DNA from: Larix kaempferi | Taxonomy: Eukaryota; Streptophyta; Pinopsida; Pinales; Pinaceae | DNA length: 64,000 nucleotides | Direction of reading: 5' to 3' | Assembly (NCBI GenBank): GCA_027924585.1 | Contig: BSBM01000753.1 | Location: 22,216,501 to 22,280,500 of the forward strand | In this document: positions 1 to 10,446 of the stretch, piece after piece | How positions within the stretch are numbered: position 1 is the stretch's first letter | How the letters are laid out: the number at the start of each line of letters is the position of its first letter | Position numbers and translations under genes: made by a program | Notes under the pieces: generated by a model | Database searches by the model: none | The model's input: only the letters and a program-made list of their open reading frames with translations | What the model was told of the DNA's origin: nothing

Positions 1-206
1 TTAATATAATTAGCAATAATCCTCTTGGCCTTAACCAAGTTCTTCTTGTGTAAGGCTTTAGCCTCATCTCCCTTTGGAACTGGAACTTCTTCATTTACAT
101 ATGTGTCTAGTTCATTCTCTTCAAGGATTAGTGTAATCCTATACTTCCATGCTCGAAAGTTATCAGCCCCTTCAAGCTTATCCTCAAGCTTGGTATGGTG
201 AGACAT
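1..206 (-). CDS. Copia gag N-terminal fragment (TE-A), window-truncated
   Basis: An open minus-strand frame of 68 codons starts at the ATG at 206-204 and runs off the left edge. The protein begins MSHHTKLEDKLEGADNF, followed by an RAWKYR motif. The N-terminal gag domain of plant copia polyproteins (DUF4219/UBN2 type) typically opens this way, with a short lead-in and then an aromatic N-F/Y-x-x-W-K segment. No zinc knuckle or protease is within the window. The start is chosen because it is the first ATG in the frame and the homology begins there. Gag forms the cytoplasmic virus-like particle in which the element is reverse transcribed. No inactivating change is visible in this part. Confidence 0.8.
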   Translation of the reverse strand, partial: MSHHTKLEDKLEGADNFRAWKYRITLILEENELDTYVNEEVPVPKGDEAKALHKKNLVKAKRIIANYI

Positions 207-955
207 ATTTAATGAGAACCTCAAATGGAAATACAAAATACTTAGATCGTACCAATTTGAGATGCCTGGGCTAGATCTGGAGCTAGTTGGCGTAGGGTTT
301 GTCAGTTGAGAAACCCTAATTTTCCAAAGTTGGAATTTGGAACTTCTGGTTGGACAGATAGATGTGCCTCCTCAAGGAGACTTGTTCAATGTACTCACTT
401 CCTAAATATTAGAACAAAAACCCAAAATATCTGATGCCCTAGTTTTCCTCCGGTAGTAGTGTTGGGCAGAAAAATGAAAATTCTAGGAAATTTTGAATTA
501 TGTTTTCATAGGAAGATGTACATGGATGAGGCAAGTATGCTGGTATACTTGGTTTCTAAAGATTCCATAAATTCACCCTTGAAAATTGACTTTTGAATTT
601 CAAATCTGCAGTTTCTAGTTTTTTTCTGGTCCAAAGTCAAATTAGGGTTTGAATTTCCCGGAGTTTCACCCACTCAAAAACTTCAAACTTGGCCTCTAAA
701 TTTCGATTTTGAGGAGGAGCATATCCCTATGCTGAAAGCACTCTAAAATTCCACATTTGTGAAAAGCCCTAATTTCCCCCAGCAGTGACATGCCAAAAAA
801 TGAAAATGCTCAGAATCAATTTCTTTTTTGACAGAAAGATGCACCTTCCTTAGGTGAGTTAGGCTAGCCTCCTTTTGTTGATGATCTGTGGAGAGAAACC
901 CAAAAATTAATAATCCCTAGCTTCCGCAACTGCATCGTTTCTTCTTCTCAGGTTA
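207..955 (-). other. Long 5' leader of TE-A with degenerate internal repeats
   Basis: About 750 bases separate the primer-binding site from the gag ATG, which is long for a copia element. No ORF is supported. A loosely repeated block, starting near a CCCTAATTTTCC-like motif and followed by a GAAAGATGYAC-like motif, occurs near 300-380, 430-540 and 765-870. The copies are diverged and were matched only by eye. Confidence 0.5.
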
Positions 956-967
956 GCTCTGATACCG
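956..967 (-). other. Primer-binding site of TE-A (initiator tRNA-Met)
   Basis: The reverse complement reads CGGTATCAGAGC, one base from the usual copia site TGGTATCAGAGC. It directly abuts the LTR terminus TGTTAG at 968. This fixes both the element orientation and the inner LTR boundary. Confidence 0.85.
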
Positions 968-1480
968 TGTTAGTTTTTCACAATTTAGCAATATTAATCT
1001 AGGATCTTACTGAGAGAATAACAAGTATAGCATTCAAACACAAGAGACAAGAGACACAAAATTTTTCCTCGGGGAAACCATACAGGAGAAAACCCTACAA
1101 CTTCCTCAGAGATAGAATGAGCAACAATACAATGGCAGAAATATAAACCCCCAAAGTAGAAATGGTCTTCAACAGCTTCTCTCTTCTCCACTTGTGCGAA
1201 CTTTTCCTTCTCCTCGCTAATGCGAACTTGATGAGTGAGTGAAATGAGCAAATAGAGAGGAGAACCCTCTCTATTTATACTTTTACTTTCACTTGACCTT
1301 AACACCAAACAGGTCGGCCCCTAGGTGTAACTGACTGGGCCAACTTCTCTAGGAGAGTCTAATAACCCAATGATGACTCAACTATGGGATCTAAAGCCCC
1401 AACCTACAATGGAGGGTTAACCTCAATGACTTTACATGACTCAAGTACAATAATGACTCTCCCGACCAGAGGAATAAACA
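968..1480 (-). repeat. 5' LTR of TE-A
   Basis: The inner end is fixed by the adjacent primer-binding site. The outer end is placed at a CA near 1480, but no second LTR is in the window for comparison. A TATA box lies about 200 bases inside the outer end, which gives a normal U3 length. Minus-strand and plus-strand ORFs in this stretch are incidental. Confidence 0.7.
1272..1279 (-). promoter_or_regulatory. TATA box in the TE-A LTR
   Basis: The minus strand reads TATAAATA followed by a pyrimidine/purine-rich start region. Its place inside the LTR upstream of the primer-binding site fits the element's own RNA polymerase II promoter, with transcription starting about 30 bases to the left. Confidence 0.6.
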
Positions 1481-4214
1481 TCTTTGTCAGAGGTAAAATA
1501 ATAAAATACAAATACAATATAAAATATACAAGTGAATATCTTCTGAAGTTACAATTACATTAACAATATATTGATGTCGTGTGTGTATTGTAGGTTTTAA
1601 TTCCGTTGTGTAAGTTTTTATGCATCTACACACACATTTATATGTTATTGAATTAGATAGTATGGCCATAGGGGGAAAATTTATCACCTTGTATATCGTT
1701 CATGTTCCCCCCACTTGTCGGATTGAAGGGAGGGGATGTGACACATTCATAGAAATCAGGGACGAATGGGAGAAACCAGTCAATTTTCAAGGATGATCAA
1801 AATATTCAAATCGAATTTTTGAGGGAGAAATCGTTTTCTTTCGACTCCCCTTCCTATATAGGACTGGGCTAACCTTCCATTCATTATTATTTTTTAAATA
1901 AATGTGGGATAAACATAGGAATGGGTATAATATAAAAAAATCATCCATTGGCATTTCAAAACCCTTAAATTTCTCCCTATAACATGGATTCCATTTGAAT
2001 AAAATTCTCTCATTCTAGCCCTACATTCAAATATATCAGATAAATCGGTGATTGGCATGGCCAATTGAAGCAATGATGGTGTTATGGGAAGTGGCCAGTG
2101 AAAGGTAGGATGGTTTTCTTGTGTTCCTAAACTCCCCAATTAAGTTTTAAAGCTCATATAAACTTTGATTTATTTCATTGTATAGGTCTTATAGGGGGTT
2201 AAAGTTTTTGTATGGTTTTGGATATTTTATTTTTTTGTCATTTTTGTGGAATATGAACTACAATTAAATATTGAACAACATATTTTAAAAAAATATACCA
2301 ATTTCTAAAATGTAAAAAATATAAAAATGATAAGAAAAATAAAACATATGTGCAAACACTCCTTGGAAATAGGTGACTATTGCTCCTGTTGGTGGCCTAG
2401 AGCATGCTTGCATTCGTTAGATGGATAAAAAAAAACACCACAAGTTGTGGGAGGGTTGAATAAAAAATACCAATAATTTGTTTTCTTTTATTTGTTTATA
2501 CACAAAGTAATGGAGTTGTCTAAAAATTCGACGATTTGAATCGGACGACCATTTTTAGTTGGAATCCGTCGTTTTTTTATTTTGCAAAATCAAAATGTAG
2601 TTGTGTTTTATTCGGGTTTTTTATGGTAGAAATGGATTCAGCACCCTCAAAAACCCTTGGAACAGCCAAAATTCTAAAATTTGATAATTATAAACTAGAT
2701 TTTGAAAAATTACGACTAAACTTTTTCAAAATTATACCTAAAAAAATTATCTATTCCAACTCAAATCATAAAATTTTTAAACACACACAAAATAATGCAT
2801 ATACATTCCGAACATATTCATTTAATCGTGCACAAACCTTTAAGAATGTACACACATTCCTAATGCATGCACACTTTTTTATTTATCAGGTGGTATGCAA
2901 CTTATCATGTGGATTTTTATAATACGTGGCATATGTTGCATAGAGGTTTGGTGAGTAGCCGAAGTTATTCAATAAGAAATGCATACATGTTTTTAAAAGC
3001 ACATATGCCGTCTTAATTTAAGAGCCACCCAACATTCTCATTATAGTGAGAAGGGAAGTGGGAACCAATTTCTTATGTGCCGTCTTGTCATAATAAAAAT
3101 AAATAAAATTATATATAAATATTTAACCCATTAAATATAATAAATATTTATTACTTTAATTTAATATTTAAATGATAATTTAAAAAATCTACTTTATAAA
3201 TATTTATTACTTTAATTTAATATTTAAACAATAATTTAAAAAAATTACTTTATTATTATTAAGTAGTTAAATTATTGATTTTTAAATAATAACAAAGTTT
3301 TCTAGAAGACATCACTTTCCTACCAATAACTCCAATTCATTAAACTTTGCAATGATGCAACTCTCATACTTGTTTCATTAACATGGTACATGGCCGGCTT
3401 TGTGTTTTTCATGGCATAATGCATTCATCTATTTACACTTAGAATTGGCTTTTGACTTGCGACAAACTTTCTAAATGAAAGTAAATGTTATATTTATTGC
3501 AGTCATAATAGTATAAGTACATATTATTGTCAATAATTTAATGATAATTTAGTTTGGATTACATAATGATGGTTTTGATTGCTTAGTGTGGATTATTATC
3601 CTTTGATAATATGAAACAACTTTTAATTAGTCATCGTTTCAATATTGTTGTTTTTATTGTTTTTAATAAGAAGTATACAAGTTAAATCATATTTTAATTT
3701 TAATTATTATTATTATTATATTTGAAATACAAAATTATATGATAATAAATCTAATTGGAATAAACAATTCAATAATAATTTAATTAAATGTTATTATTAA
3801 TTTTAATATATAATATTTAATATCTAGTTTAATGAATAATTATATTATTAAAAAATTATAATTTGTGAACGACATTATATATATATATCACCGTAAACTA
3901 TATTCATGTTTATCATAATCAAAATGTTTAATTAGTTGACTTCATCGTCAATTCGAGTGTTAAATGGGGATAAGGTAAAAAGGTCCCAGTCCACGGACAT
4001 GGAGGCATCTCTCGCATTTATGATCATTTTTAATGTGGATGTGACAGTCGAGGCTTAACGATACCACCCAGTTGTCGATCCATCTGCATATCCTTCGAGA
4101 CATGCAACATTTGATTGCTCCCAGAACTAGAGAACGTTGGGTAATAATGAGTCCTTGTGCTATCATGCATCTCCTTTTGTGTACACTAGAAAAGGACAGG
4201 GGAAATTCAATGGA
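1481..4214. other. AT-rich intergenic DNA without a supported gene
   Basis: Open frames here are short, lack family motifs and lie in strongly AT-rich DNA. One young tandem duplication is present at 3140-3251. I see no LTR, terminal inverted repeat or RNA gene that I can support. Confidence 0.6.
3140..3251. repeat. Tandem duplication, two 56-bp AT-rich units
   Basis: Units at 3140-3195 and 3196-3251 share ATAAATATTTATTAC and the rest of the unit with only a few changes. This fits a local slippage or unequal-repair duplication. Confidence 0.8.
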
Positions 4215-5025
4215 CACATAGGAAGCTCTGGATCATAATTGCGATGACAATAGTGGGTACAATCCTAGTGTTGATCCTACCATGCGTACTATGTGTCGAA
4301 AGCAAGATTTGGTTCTCCAAAAAGTTTGGCGAGGTACCTTGGAAACAATAGTGGGTTTGAAAACTTTTGTTTTGGTTTTGCAACTCTTCTAGAAAAGTCC
4401 TTCCAACAAGTTGTTTCTTTGTGTTGAGTCTTTAGACGAACAAGACCGACACAATTTAGGATATTGGAAGAATGTCACTTTGGTTCGTAACACTATGATG
4501 GGAAAAACACGAAACTCTAAAGCCAAGGATGATTGCAGGAGAAAAGAATTTATCCATTGCCCAAAAGTCATGAAAGAAGTTGAGGCATCTATCTCTCGCT
4601 ACCACCAACATACCCCTGCAAAAATTCAGAGGGAAATTGAGAAAGTGAAGATGTGGGTAAACAAGAACATGAGATGATGAATGAGGGAGACATTAAAAAA
4701 GAAGTGCATGTGTGGTTCCCAAATGTGGGAATTTCCCATACCATATACATTGAGCATTTCCACATAGCGTTTCTATATTGGCACAATAAATCTCTACTGG
4801 CAGGATTTGTTGGATCACGGGGAGGAGCGAAAGGAAATCCTCTTGCAGAATGACAAGCTATAGGACCAAATGAGGAAAATGAATGTCAGAATCAACTTGA
4901 TAGCAAAAGACACCACATAATTCAAGTTTGTGGAGAAGGAAAATGATGTTGAGGACCACCAACCTATCTCAGCTCATGAGGTGCCTCTCATCACCATTTC
5001 TGATGATGATGAATACTCCTCTTAG
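4215..5025 (+). pseudogene. Decayed coding remnant of unknown identity
   Basis: The plus strand holds a chain of peptide-like segments interrupted by stops and at least one frameshift. The best part (4393-4677) contains VESLDEQDRHNLGYWKNV and a lysine/glutamate-rich tail. Around 4790-5025 a shifted frame gives a charged segment ending in an ISDDDEY-like acidic tract. The composition looks like former coding DNA rather than random AT-rich spacer. I do not recognise the family. It could be part of an old transposon ORF or a host gene relic. Stops at about 4390 and 4674 rule out a working product. Confidence 0.35.
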
Positions 5026-5171
5026 CCTTAGCAAGGTCCAAGGTTTTTTCGCTATTAATTCTAATTATCATAGTTATGTTTATAAAGCCTTCATCATCTA
5101 CTCTTATAGTGATCAAGATAGTCTCAAAATGATGATAAGTAAAATCCTCAAAAACTCTAGATACAGTCCCA

Positions 5172-5220
5172 AATTACAAAATATTGTTTTGTGCCCTCAA
5201 TTACAAAATATTGTTTTGTG
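5172..5220. repeat. Short tandem duplication, about 27 bp
   Basis: AATTACAAAATATTGTTTTG occurs at 5172 and again at 5199. The second unit is slightly truncated. Confidence 0.75.
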
Positions 5221-5354
5221 GATGTTTAAGTTTCCCTAGTGACCAACCGACTTCTTAAAACTATGTAATTTGCTCGGTTGTTAATTAAAAATAACAATAA
5301 AAACTTCAATTTCCCACTTTTTAACCAATAATTAAAATTTTATATTTATTATTT

Positions 5355-5523
5355 TATTTAAGTGGTTATTTGTTTTATATGTGCCTTCTATCCCAGTTTC
5401 ATTCCATGAATATAGACACTCCTAAACAAATGATTATTTACTAACCTTATTTAAGTGGTTATTTGGTTTTTATATGCCTTCTATAGTGCCATTCCATGAA
5501 TATAGTCACTCCTAAACAAATGA
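5355..5523. repeat. Tandem duplication, units of about 76-79 bp
   Basis: Units at 5355-5433 and 5448-5523 both run from TATTTAAGTGGTTATTT to ACTCCTAAACAAATGA with a few internal changes. A 14-base linker separates them. Confidence 0.85.
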
Positions 5524-5762
5524 CGTTATCAACCCATCATATCTTACATGAAAGTAGGGTCCATGTTTTATTGAAACGCCACCTTCCAATTGGGCTTCAC
5601 TTTATTATAATCATGAAGAATGCAGACGTTCAACTAAGTCATCCTCTAAAGGACCATATATTTCCAATGCAACTCGGAATTGGTCAAATCTGTTCACATT
5701 TTAAGTCAATAACGCCCTTCTTTTAATCTTGTCGGCCATCTTTATTAAAAGTAGAATTTTAA

Positions 5763-5850
5763 ATTATTATTTTTAATGGATTCAATTTTTTCAGCAGAAT
5801 TAATGAATTATTATTTTTAATGGATTCAATTTTTTCCGCGGAATTAATGA
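5763..5850. repeat. Tandem duplication, two 44-bp units upstream of the methylesterase gene
   Basis: Units at 5763-5806 and 5807-5850 differ at only two positions by eye (TCAGCAG versus TCCGCGG). The pair ends about 295 bases before the methylesterase ATG, so it lies in that gene's probable promoter region. Confidence 0.9.
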
Positions 5851-6036
5851 ATTATTATCTTTATTCATGTGTGACAATTGATTCAACATATAAGCCACTG
5901 TTAAACATGCCAGCCAAATCCCAATTTTCTCACATCTCCAATGGTTTTCTACGATACCGACTTTAACTTTTTCATGTGATAACTAATTGTTTTAAGATAA
6001 TCTTGGTATAGCAACTCTTGGCCCTTTCCTTTACCA

Positions 6037-6102
6037 GCCATATTAATGAATCTAATGCTCCCTTGCAGAGAATACCGATCTAATTCGCAAAGGTTTTTAT
6101 AG
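6037..6102 (+). promoter_or_regulatory. Candidate core promoter of the methylesterase gene
   Basis: Two weak TATA-like elements precede the ATG at 6145: CATATTAAT near 6039 and TTTTATAG at 6095-6102. The first would leave a 5' UTR of about 75 bases and the second one of under 25 bases. Neither can be chosen from sequence alone. Confidence 0.25.
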
Positions 6103-6144
6103 AAGAGTTAGCTACTGGAGTCTCTGTTCTGCTCTACAGTTAGG

Positions 6145-8837
6145 ATGGTGTTGCAATGGACTAGGACTGTTGGTGCCCTTGGTTTCATTCTGCTCCTTGT
6201 TTTTCACGTACAGGTAATCCAATCTGAAAAGCTGAGCAGCCTCTTCCTTTTTGTTTTGTTTTCGGGTTTCCGATTCCAGGAAAACAATACTGGAGTCCCA
6301 TGACGAGCTGATTGACTGAGTGTTTCTTTTGATGAAATTGGTCAGGAAGGAGAAGGAAGCCAACAACACTTTGTGTTGATTCATGGACTTGGGCATGGAG
6401 CCTGGTGTTGGTATAAAATTGTCACTCTTCTTAAGCAGCAGGGGCACAGAGTGGCTGCTCTGGATCTCACCTCCAATGGAATAAACAGGGATGCCTCTAC
6501 AGATCAAGTCAATTCAATTGCACACTATGCAGAGCCACTGCTACAATATATCAGTAACCTCCGAAATGATGAGAAGGTACTTGGATTCTCTGGACTCTAA
6601 CCTGTCATTGTAAGCCTACTAAATCAAAGTTGATGAGAGATGACAGGACTGTGAATGTCCCAAGCAAGTTATGAATATTAGATGTTTTCAGGATGCTTCT
6701 CGTTAATATTCTTCTGGATTCCTTACTATACGCTTTATGGCACTTGAAGAGTAGCAAATATCAGGCTCCAACATATAAGTCCACTTTTATTGCATACCTT
6801 GTTCTCACTTTTTATTAAATATGCATGATCTCATTATGTTTTGAGCATTTTTTTTATTAAACTAGCATAGCTACTTAATTTGTTAGTAAATATTCATAAG
6901 CCATAAACTGCTCGTTATCAATGCATCTGCTACTAGTTATCCATTCATCATCTATAGTTATCCATGCACGTTTTTTTTTTGTAACTAGGGGAATCGGCAA
7001 GTGGAGACTGGGCTGGTATGCGCATGGCATGGGGTCCAGGGGTCCAATCCCGCTACCACTATACCCCAGGTGCCCCTCCATTTACAACTGTGACTTCATA
7101 ACAACTGAACCACCAATGAGCCACACCCGTGCGGGCCACAGTTATCCATGCATGTTATCAGTGCATCAGCTACCAGTTATCCATGCATCAGCTAATGTCC
7201 ATAAAATCAATCTGCACAGTTGTCTCATCCTTCTGCAATCTAGGATAAACATACTTGCTAGTCCACCCCAAATTCTAAATAATAAACACCTAATGATATA
7301 ATAATCATATTCTCACTGTGCTTTGAGCAATTTTAATCAAATTTACATGTTCTCAATGTAGCTTGGGAAGTTAAAAAATAGCCTTTGAAGGTTCCTCTCA
7401 TTGCATTGTTTTCATAATTGAAAAACAAAAAATGCATACCCTTGCATTAATTGATAAATAAAAATTTTGAATAGCACAGGACAGCCGGCTATTGAGGCTT
7501 ATTGAAGAATTCAAAGTTACCAACAGAAATTACCCTTGCAGATCTGCCAATCCTAGGTTTCACCAAGTCAGAATCAAAATTTGAATGGCATTTATTGTCC
7601 TCTGGTTGCACTCAAGAGGTGTTATTGGGTTGGGATTTAACCAACCCTTCAATGTCTGGTAAGAACTTAAAACCTTTGAGGACCTGGACATGGGATAAAA
7701 GGGTTGGTACTTACCTCTTAGAAGGCTTGGGATAGAGGACCTTAGATAAGACCTTTTAGACCTGGTTCATTAGAAGGCTTGGGATAGATGACCTTAGAGA
7801 AGACCTTTTAGACCTGGTTCGTTACATTGTAAGAGTTGTTTAGACCTTCTATTATACATAAATTGACCTTTGGAAAGCACTGATTTTCATCAAGAGTTTT
7901 TGCAGTGTTCTGATTCTTGATTTATCATGGTCTTTTAGGGGCACTGAGGTCTTTGCATGAAATGTGTGACAGGTGACTCTGGTAGGTCACAGCTTGGGTG
8001 GATGCCCATTATCATATGCGATGGAGATGTACCCAAACAAGATCTCCAAGGCAATCTTCGTATCTGCATTTACTCCTCGCAACAATCAGAGCTTCCTTAG
8101 CTCTGCTAACCCAAAGGTGCGTTGCAGTCTTTCTTTCTTTTAAACTTCATACTTTATTACTAATTATGATGCGGATTTACTTGGGTATTCAGACCATTTG
8201 AATGATGAATGGAATTGTTTTGGAGTATGGATTTCGATGGTGTATGCAGAGTTTCCAGAGGCTGGTGGAAAATGGAGTAGTACAACTAAACATTAAAGAA
8301 AATTCAGAGCTACCCACATCTGCTTCACTGGTTCTTCACCATGTCAAGTCCTATCTCTACAACGAGAGCCCTGATGAGGTATTTAAGTCTTGAATTTCTC
8401 TATATTGGATTCCAGCGCGGCGCTGTGTGTGAATAAAAATTGCAATTTTGTCCACGGTGTGTATTAATTGGTTCTACCACCATTTTTGAACGATAAATTT
8501 TTTGCTTCTCACTATCTTTTTAACTGAGAATTTTTTTGTTTCTTCACCCTGTTTCTTACCACCACAGGACGCAAGCCTTGCACAGTCTCTTCTGACTTCA
8601 ACGCCATTCCCGATCTCGGTGGAGTTACTGAAGCTATCGAAGGAGAAGTATGGGAGTATCAGAAGATTTTACATCATGTTAATGAAGGACAGATTGTTCC
8701 CTCCAGAGTACCAGGAATACTCCATATCACAGAATCCCCCGGAGAAGGTATTCAAAATGCATGCCAGCGACCATTCTCCTTTCTTCTCACAGCCTGAACA
8801 GCTCTGTAATTTCCTCATTCATATTGCAACTCTCTGA
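6145..8837 (+). CDS. Methylesterase-like alpha/beta hydrolase (MES/SABP2 family), five exons
   Basis: Exons at 6145-6213, 6346-6576, 7973-8116, 8250-8378 and 8568-8837 join in phase 0 at GT-AG introns to give 280 residues. Residues 1-23 form a hydrophobic signal-like leader. Residues 33-46 hold the oxyanion-loop motif HGLGHGAWCW. Ser107 lies in the nucleophile elbow GHSLGG. Asp232 and His260 (SDHSPFF) complete the triad with family-typical spacing. Plant MES proteins demethylate small carboxyl methyl esters such as methyl salicylate, methyl jasmonate or methyl-IAA, while the related hydroxynitrile lyases cleave cyanohydrins. The substrate here cannot be read. The ATG is the first after an in-frame stop at 6109-6111. 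The leader suggests secretory-pathway entry, unlike classic cytosolic SABP2. An alternative acceptor at 8258 would drop three residues (SFQ). No disabling change is seen. Confidence 0.9.
6969..7139 (-). mobile_element. tRNA-derived SINE in methylesterase intron 2
   Basis: A segment of about 170 bases is flanked by exact 13-bp copies of AGTTATCCATGCA at 6956-6968 and 7140-7152. On the minus strand it ends in an A10 tail (the T-run at 6971-6980). It begins with a Pol III A-box-like TGGCTCATTGGTGG, followed about 38 bases later by a decayed B-box-like stretch. These are SINE hallmarks. Local copies of the GTTATCCATGCA motif also occur outside the insertion, so the TSD is a little less decisive than it looks. 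The insertion is antisense to the gene and does not touch the splice sites. Confidence 0.7.
7718..7821. repeat. Tandem duplication, two 52-bp units in methylesterase intron 2
   Basis: TTAGAAGGCTTGGGATAGA begins the units at 7718-7769 and 7770-7821. They differ at only a few positions. Confidence 0.9.
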
Positions 8838-10446
8838 AATATAGTAACATTCATATATTCTAGTTTTACTGGAGCCAAAACCCGTGATGGAAAAGTTAAA
8901 ACATAGAATATCTTTATTTGGAAGAAAACTTTATTAGTATAGCAAAAATCTTTTTTAAGATACGGTGAATATGTACCACTCAATACGTGATAACAACATT
9001 TATCATTTATGATCCTGAGCTAGAAACATTAAATCTCCAATGAAACTTTGCACAAATTTAAAATAATAGGTTCATTTTCTATTGGAAAGAAGCGAAAAGT
9101 TTTGTTATCTTTAGAAGTGATAAGTTCGTTTTCTATTTAAAATATAGAGGTGATATGTTTACTTTTAGAGGTGATATGGTTACTTTTTATATAAAAGTAA
9201 TATGATTTATTCTCTTCTAGGGAACGAGTTCATTTTATATTTATAATTTTGTAAACATGCAAGGTTTTCTCACTTCAACGTTTCAACATAATTTTTAAAA
9301 AGATATTTTTAAAACTAGCTGTGATTTCGGTGTCACGATTATCATGTGTATTGAACTGTATGCATATTAACATTGTAAATGTTTTAAATAGAAATTGGTT
9401 ATTTTAATAAAAAAATTATAATTTAATTTTAAAAAATTTAATTGTTTTTTATTGTTTAATATAATTTTATTTTATGTTTTTAATGAATTTTTTTAATTAT
9501 ATACCTATCACGTTTCTACTTAATTTTTTTGCATTTCAAAATCATAATAATTAAATTTAATCAAATTTATATCAAATTACTATGCTCTATTTTTTTTGTT
9601 TATAATTAAATTTAGTTGAGCTACACAAACTAAAACAAAGATTGCATTATTTAGTTGTCCCACCTTCCTTAATGGCCATGGCATTTTATCCAGTTCCAAA
9701 ATCTACTCAAATTTTGCTATGAAGGGCTCAAACATTCTCAATCAAGAGCTTAATGGTTTAATTTTATGTAAGTTGTTGTATTTGAAAGTTTTGATTAAAA
9801 TGTGAATTTTAGTTTTCATTAATGAAAAAGATAGTTAATAATAAGTCAATTCCTAAGCATATATATAAATTTTTATTAAGCATATATATAAATTTTTATT
9901 GGAAAAAAACTTACATGTATTTCTATATTGCTAATAATGTTATGTAATAATATTGCTAATAATTAAATGTATTGATGATTTTATATTAAATTTAATAAAT
10001 TAGTTCTCATTAATTAGATGATCTAATTAATTATTATGGGAGTGTTAAAAGTATGCATCAAAATCCAACCATTAAAACTATCAACAAATAATTTTTTTTA
10101 ATATTTATGTTATTTAATAGTTATTATCAATTATAAGATGTTTTGAAATTAATCTTTTTTAATTTTCGAAACTTAGTCTTCATTTTTCTTTCTTAATTCT
10201 CATTATTTAAATCCAATTTATTGAGGTTTAGTTTTTTATCGATTCCTCTATTGCTTGATAGATCATCTTAAACTCAATTTAATTTTCTATTTTATAGACA
10301 TACATGTATTGTTTTAATTACTTGTTATCATTTTTATTTTATTTTATGAGTAGACATGGATTTTTTTTAATTATGGTAACAATGCAATAAATAAATGTTA
10401 TCATTTTGACTATAAGAGGGGGTAATTACAAATTTTTTAATACAAA
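8838..10446. other. AT-rich spacer downstream of the methylesterase gene
   Basis: No gene is supported. A 23-bp unit (AAGCATATATATAAATTTTT plus ATT) is perfectly duplicated at 9855-9877 and 9878-9900. The first few hundred bases must contain the methylesterase 3' UTR, but no canonical AATAAA signal is evident. Confidence 0.6.

Larger units (their letters stand above)
1..1480 (-). mobile_element. TE-A: 5' end of a Ty1/copia retrotransposon, cut by window edge
   Basis: Read on the minus strand, this is the 5' end of a copia element. It has a 5' LTR (968-1480), a primer-binding site matching initiator tRNA-Met (956-967), a leader of about 750 bases, and the start of gag (1-206). The rest of the element lies outside the window to the left, so its 3' LTR and TSD cannot be tested. 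The LTR outer end at about 1480 is judged from a terminal CA only. The gag fragment has no stop codons, so this copy may be fairly young. Confidence 0.8.

Noticed and set aside
994-1308. 104-codon minus-strand open frame
   Set aside because: It lies inside the TE-A LTR, over the TATA box and transcript start region, and has no family motif.
7502-7735. Possible extra methylesterase exon in intron 2
   Set aside because: The frame has no hydrolase homology, and the flanking exons already join in phase through the conserved EK/V-T-L-V-G-H-S position.
8235-8320. Alternative start of methylesterase exon 4 at the CAG of 8190-8192
   Set aside because: It would read straight into a TGA at 8199. The acceptor at 8249 gives a continuous frame.
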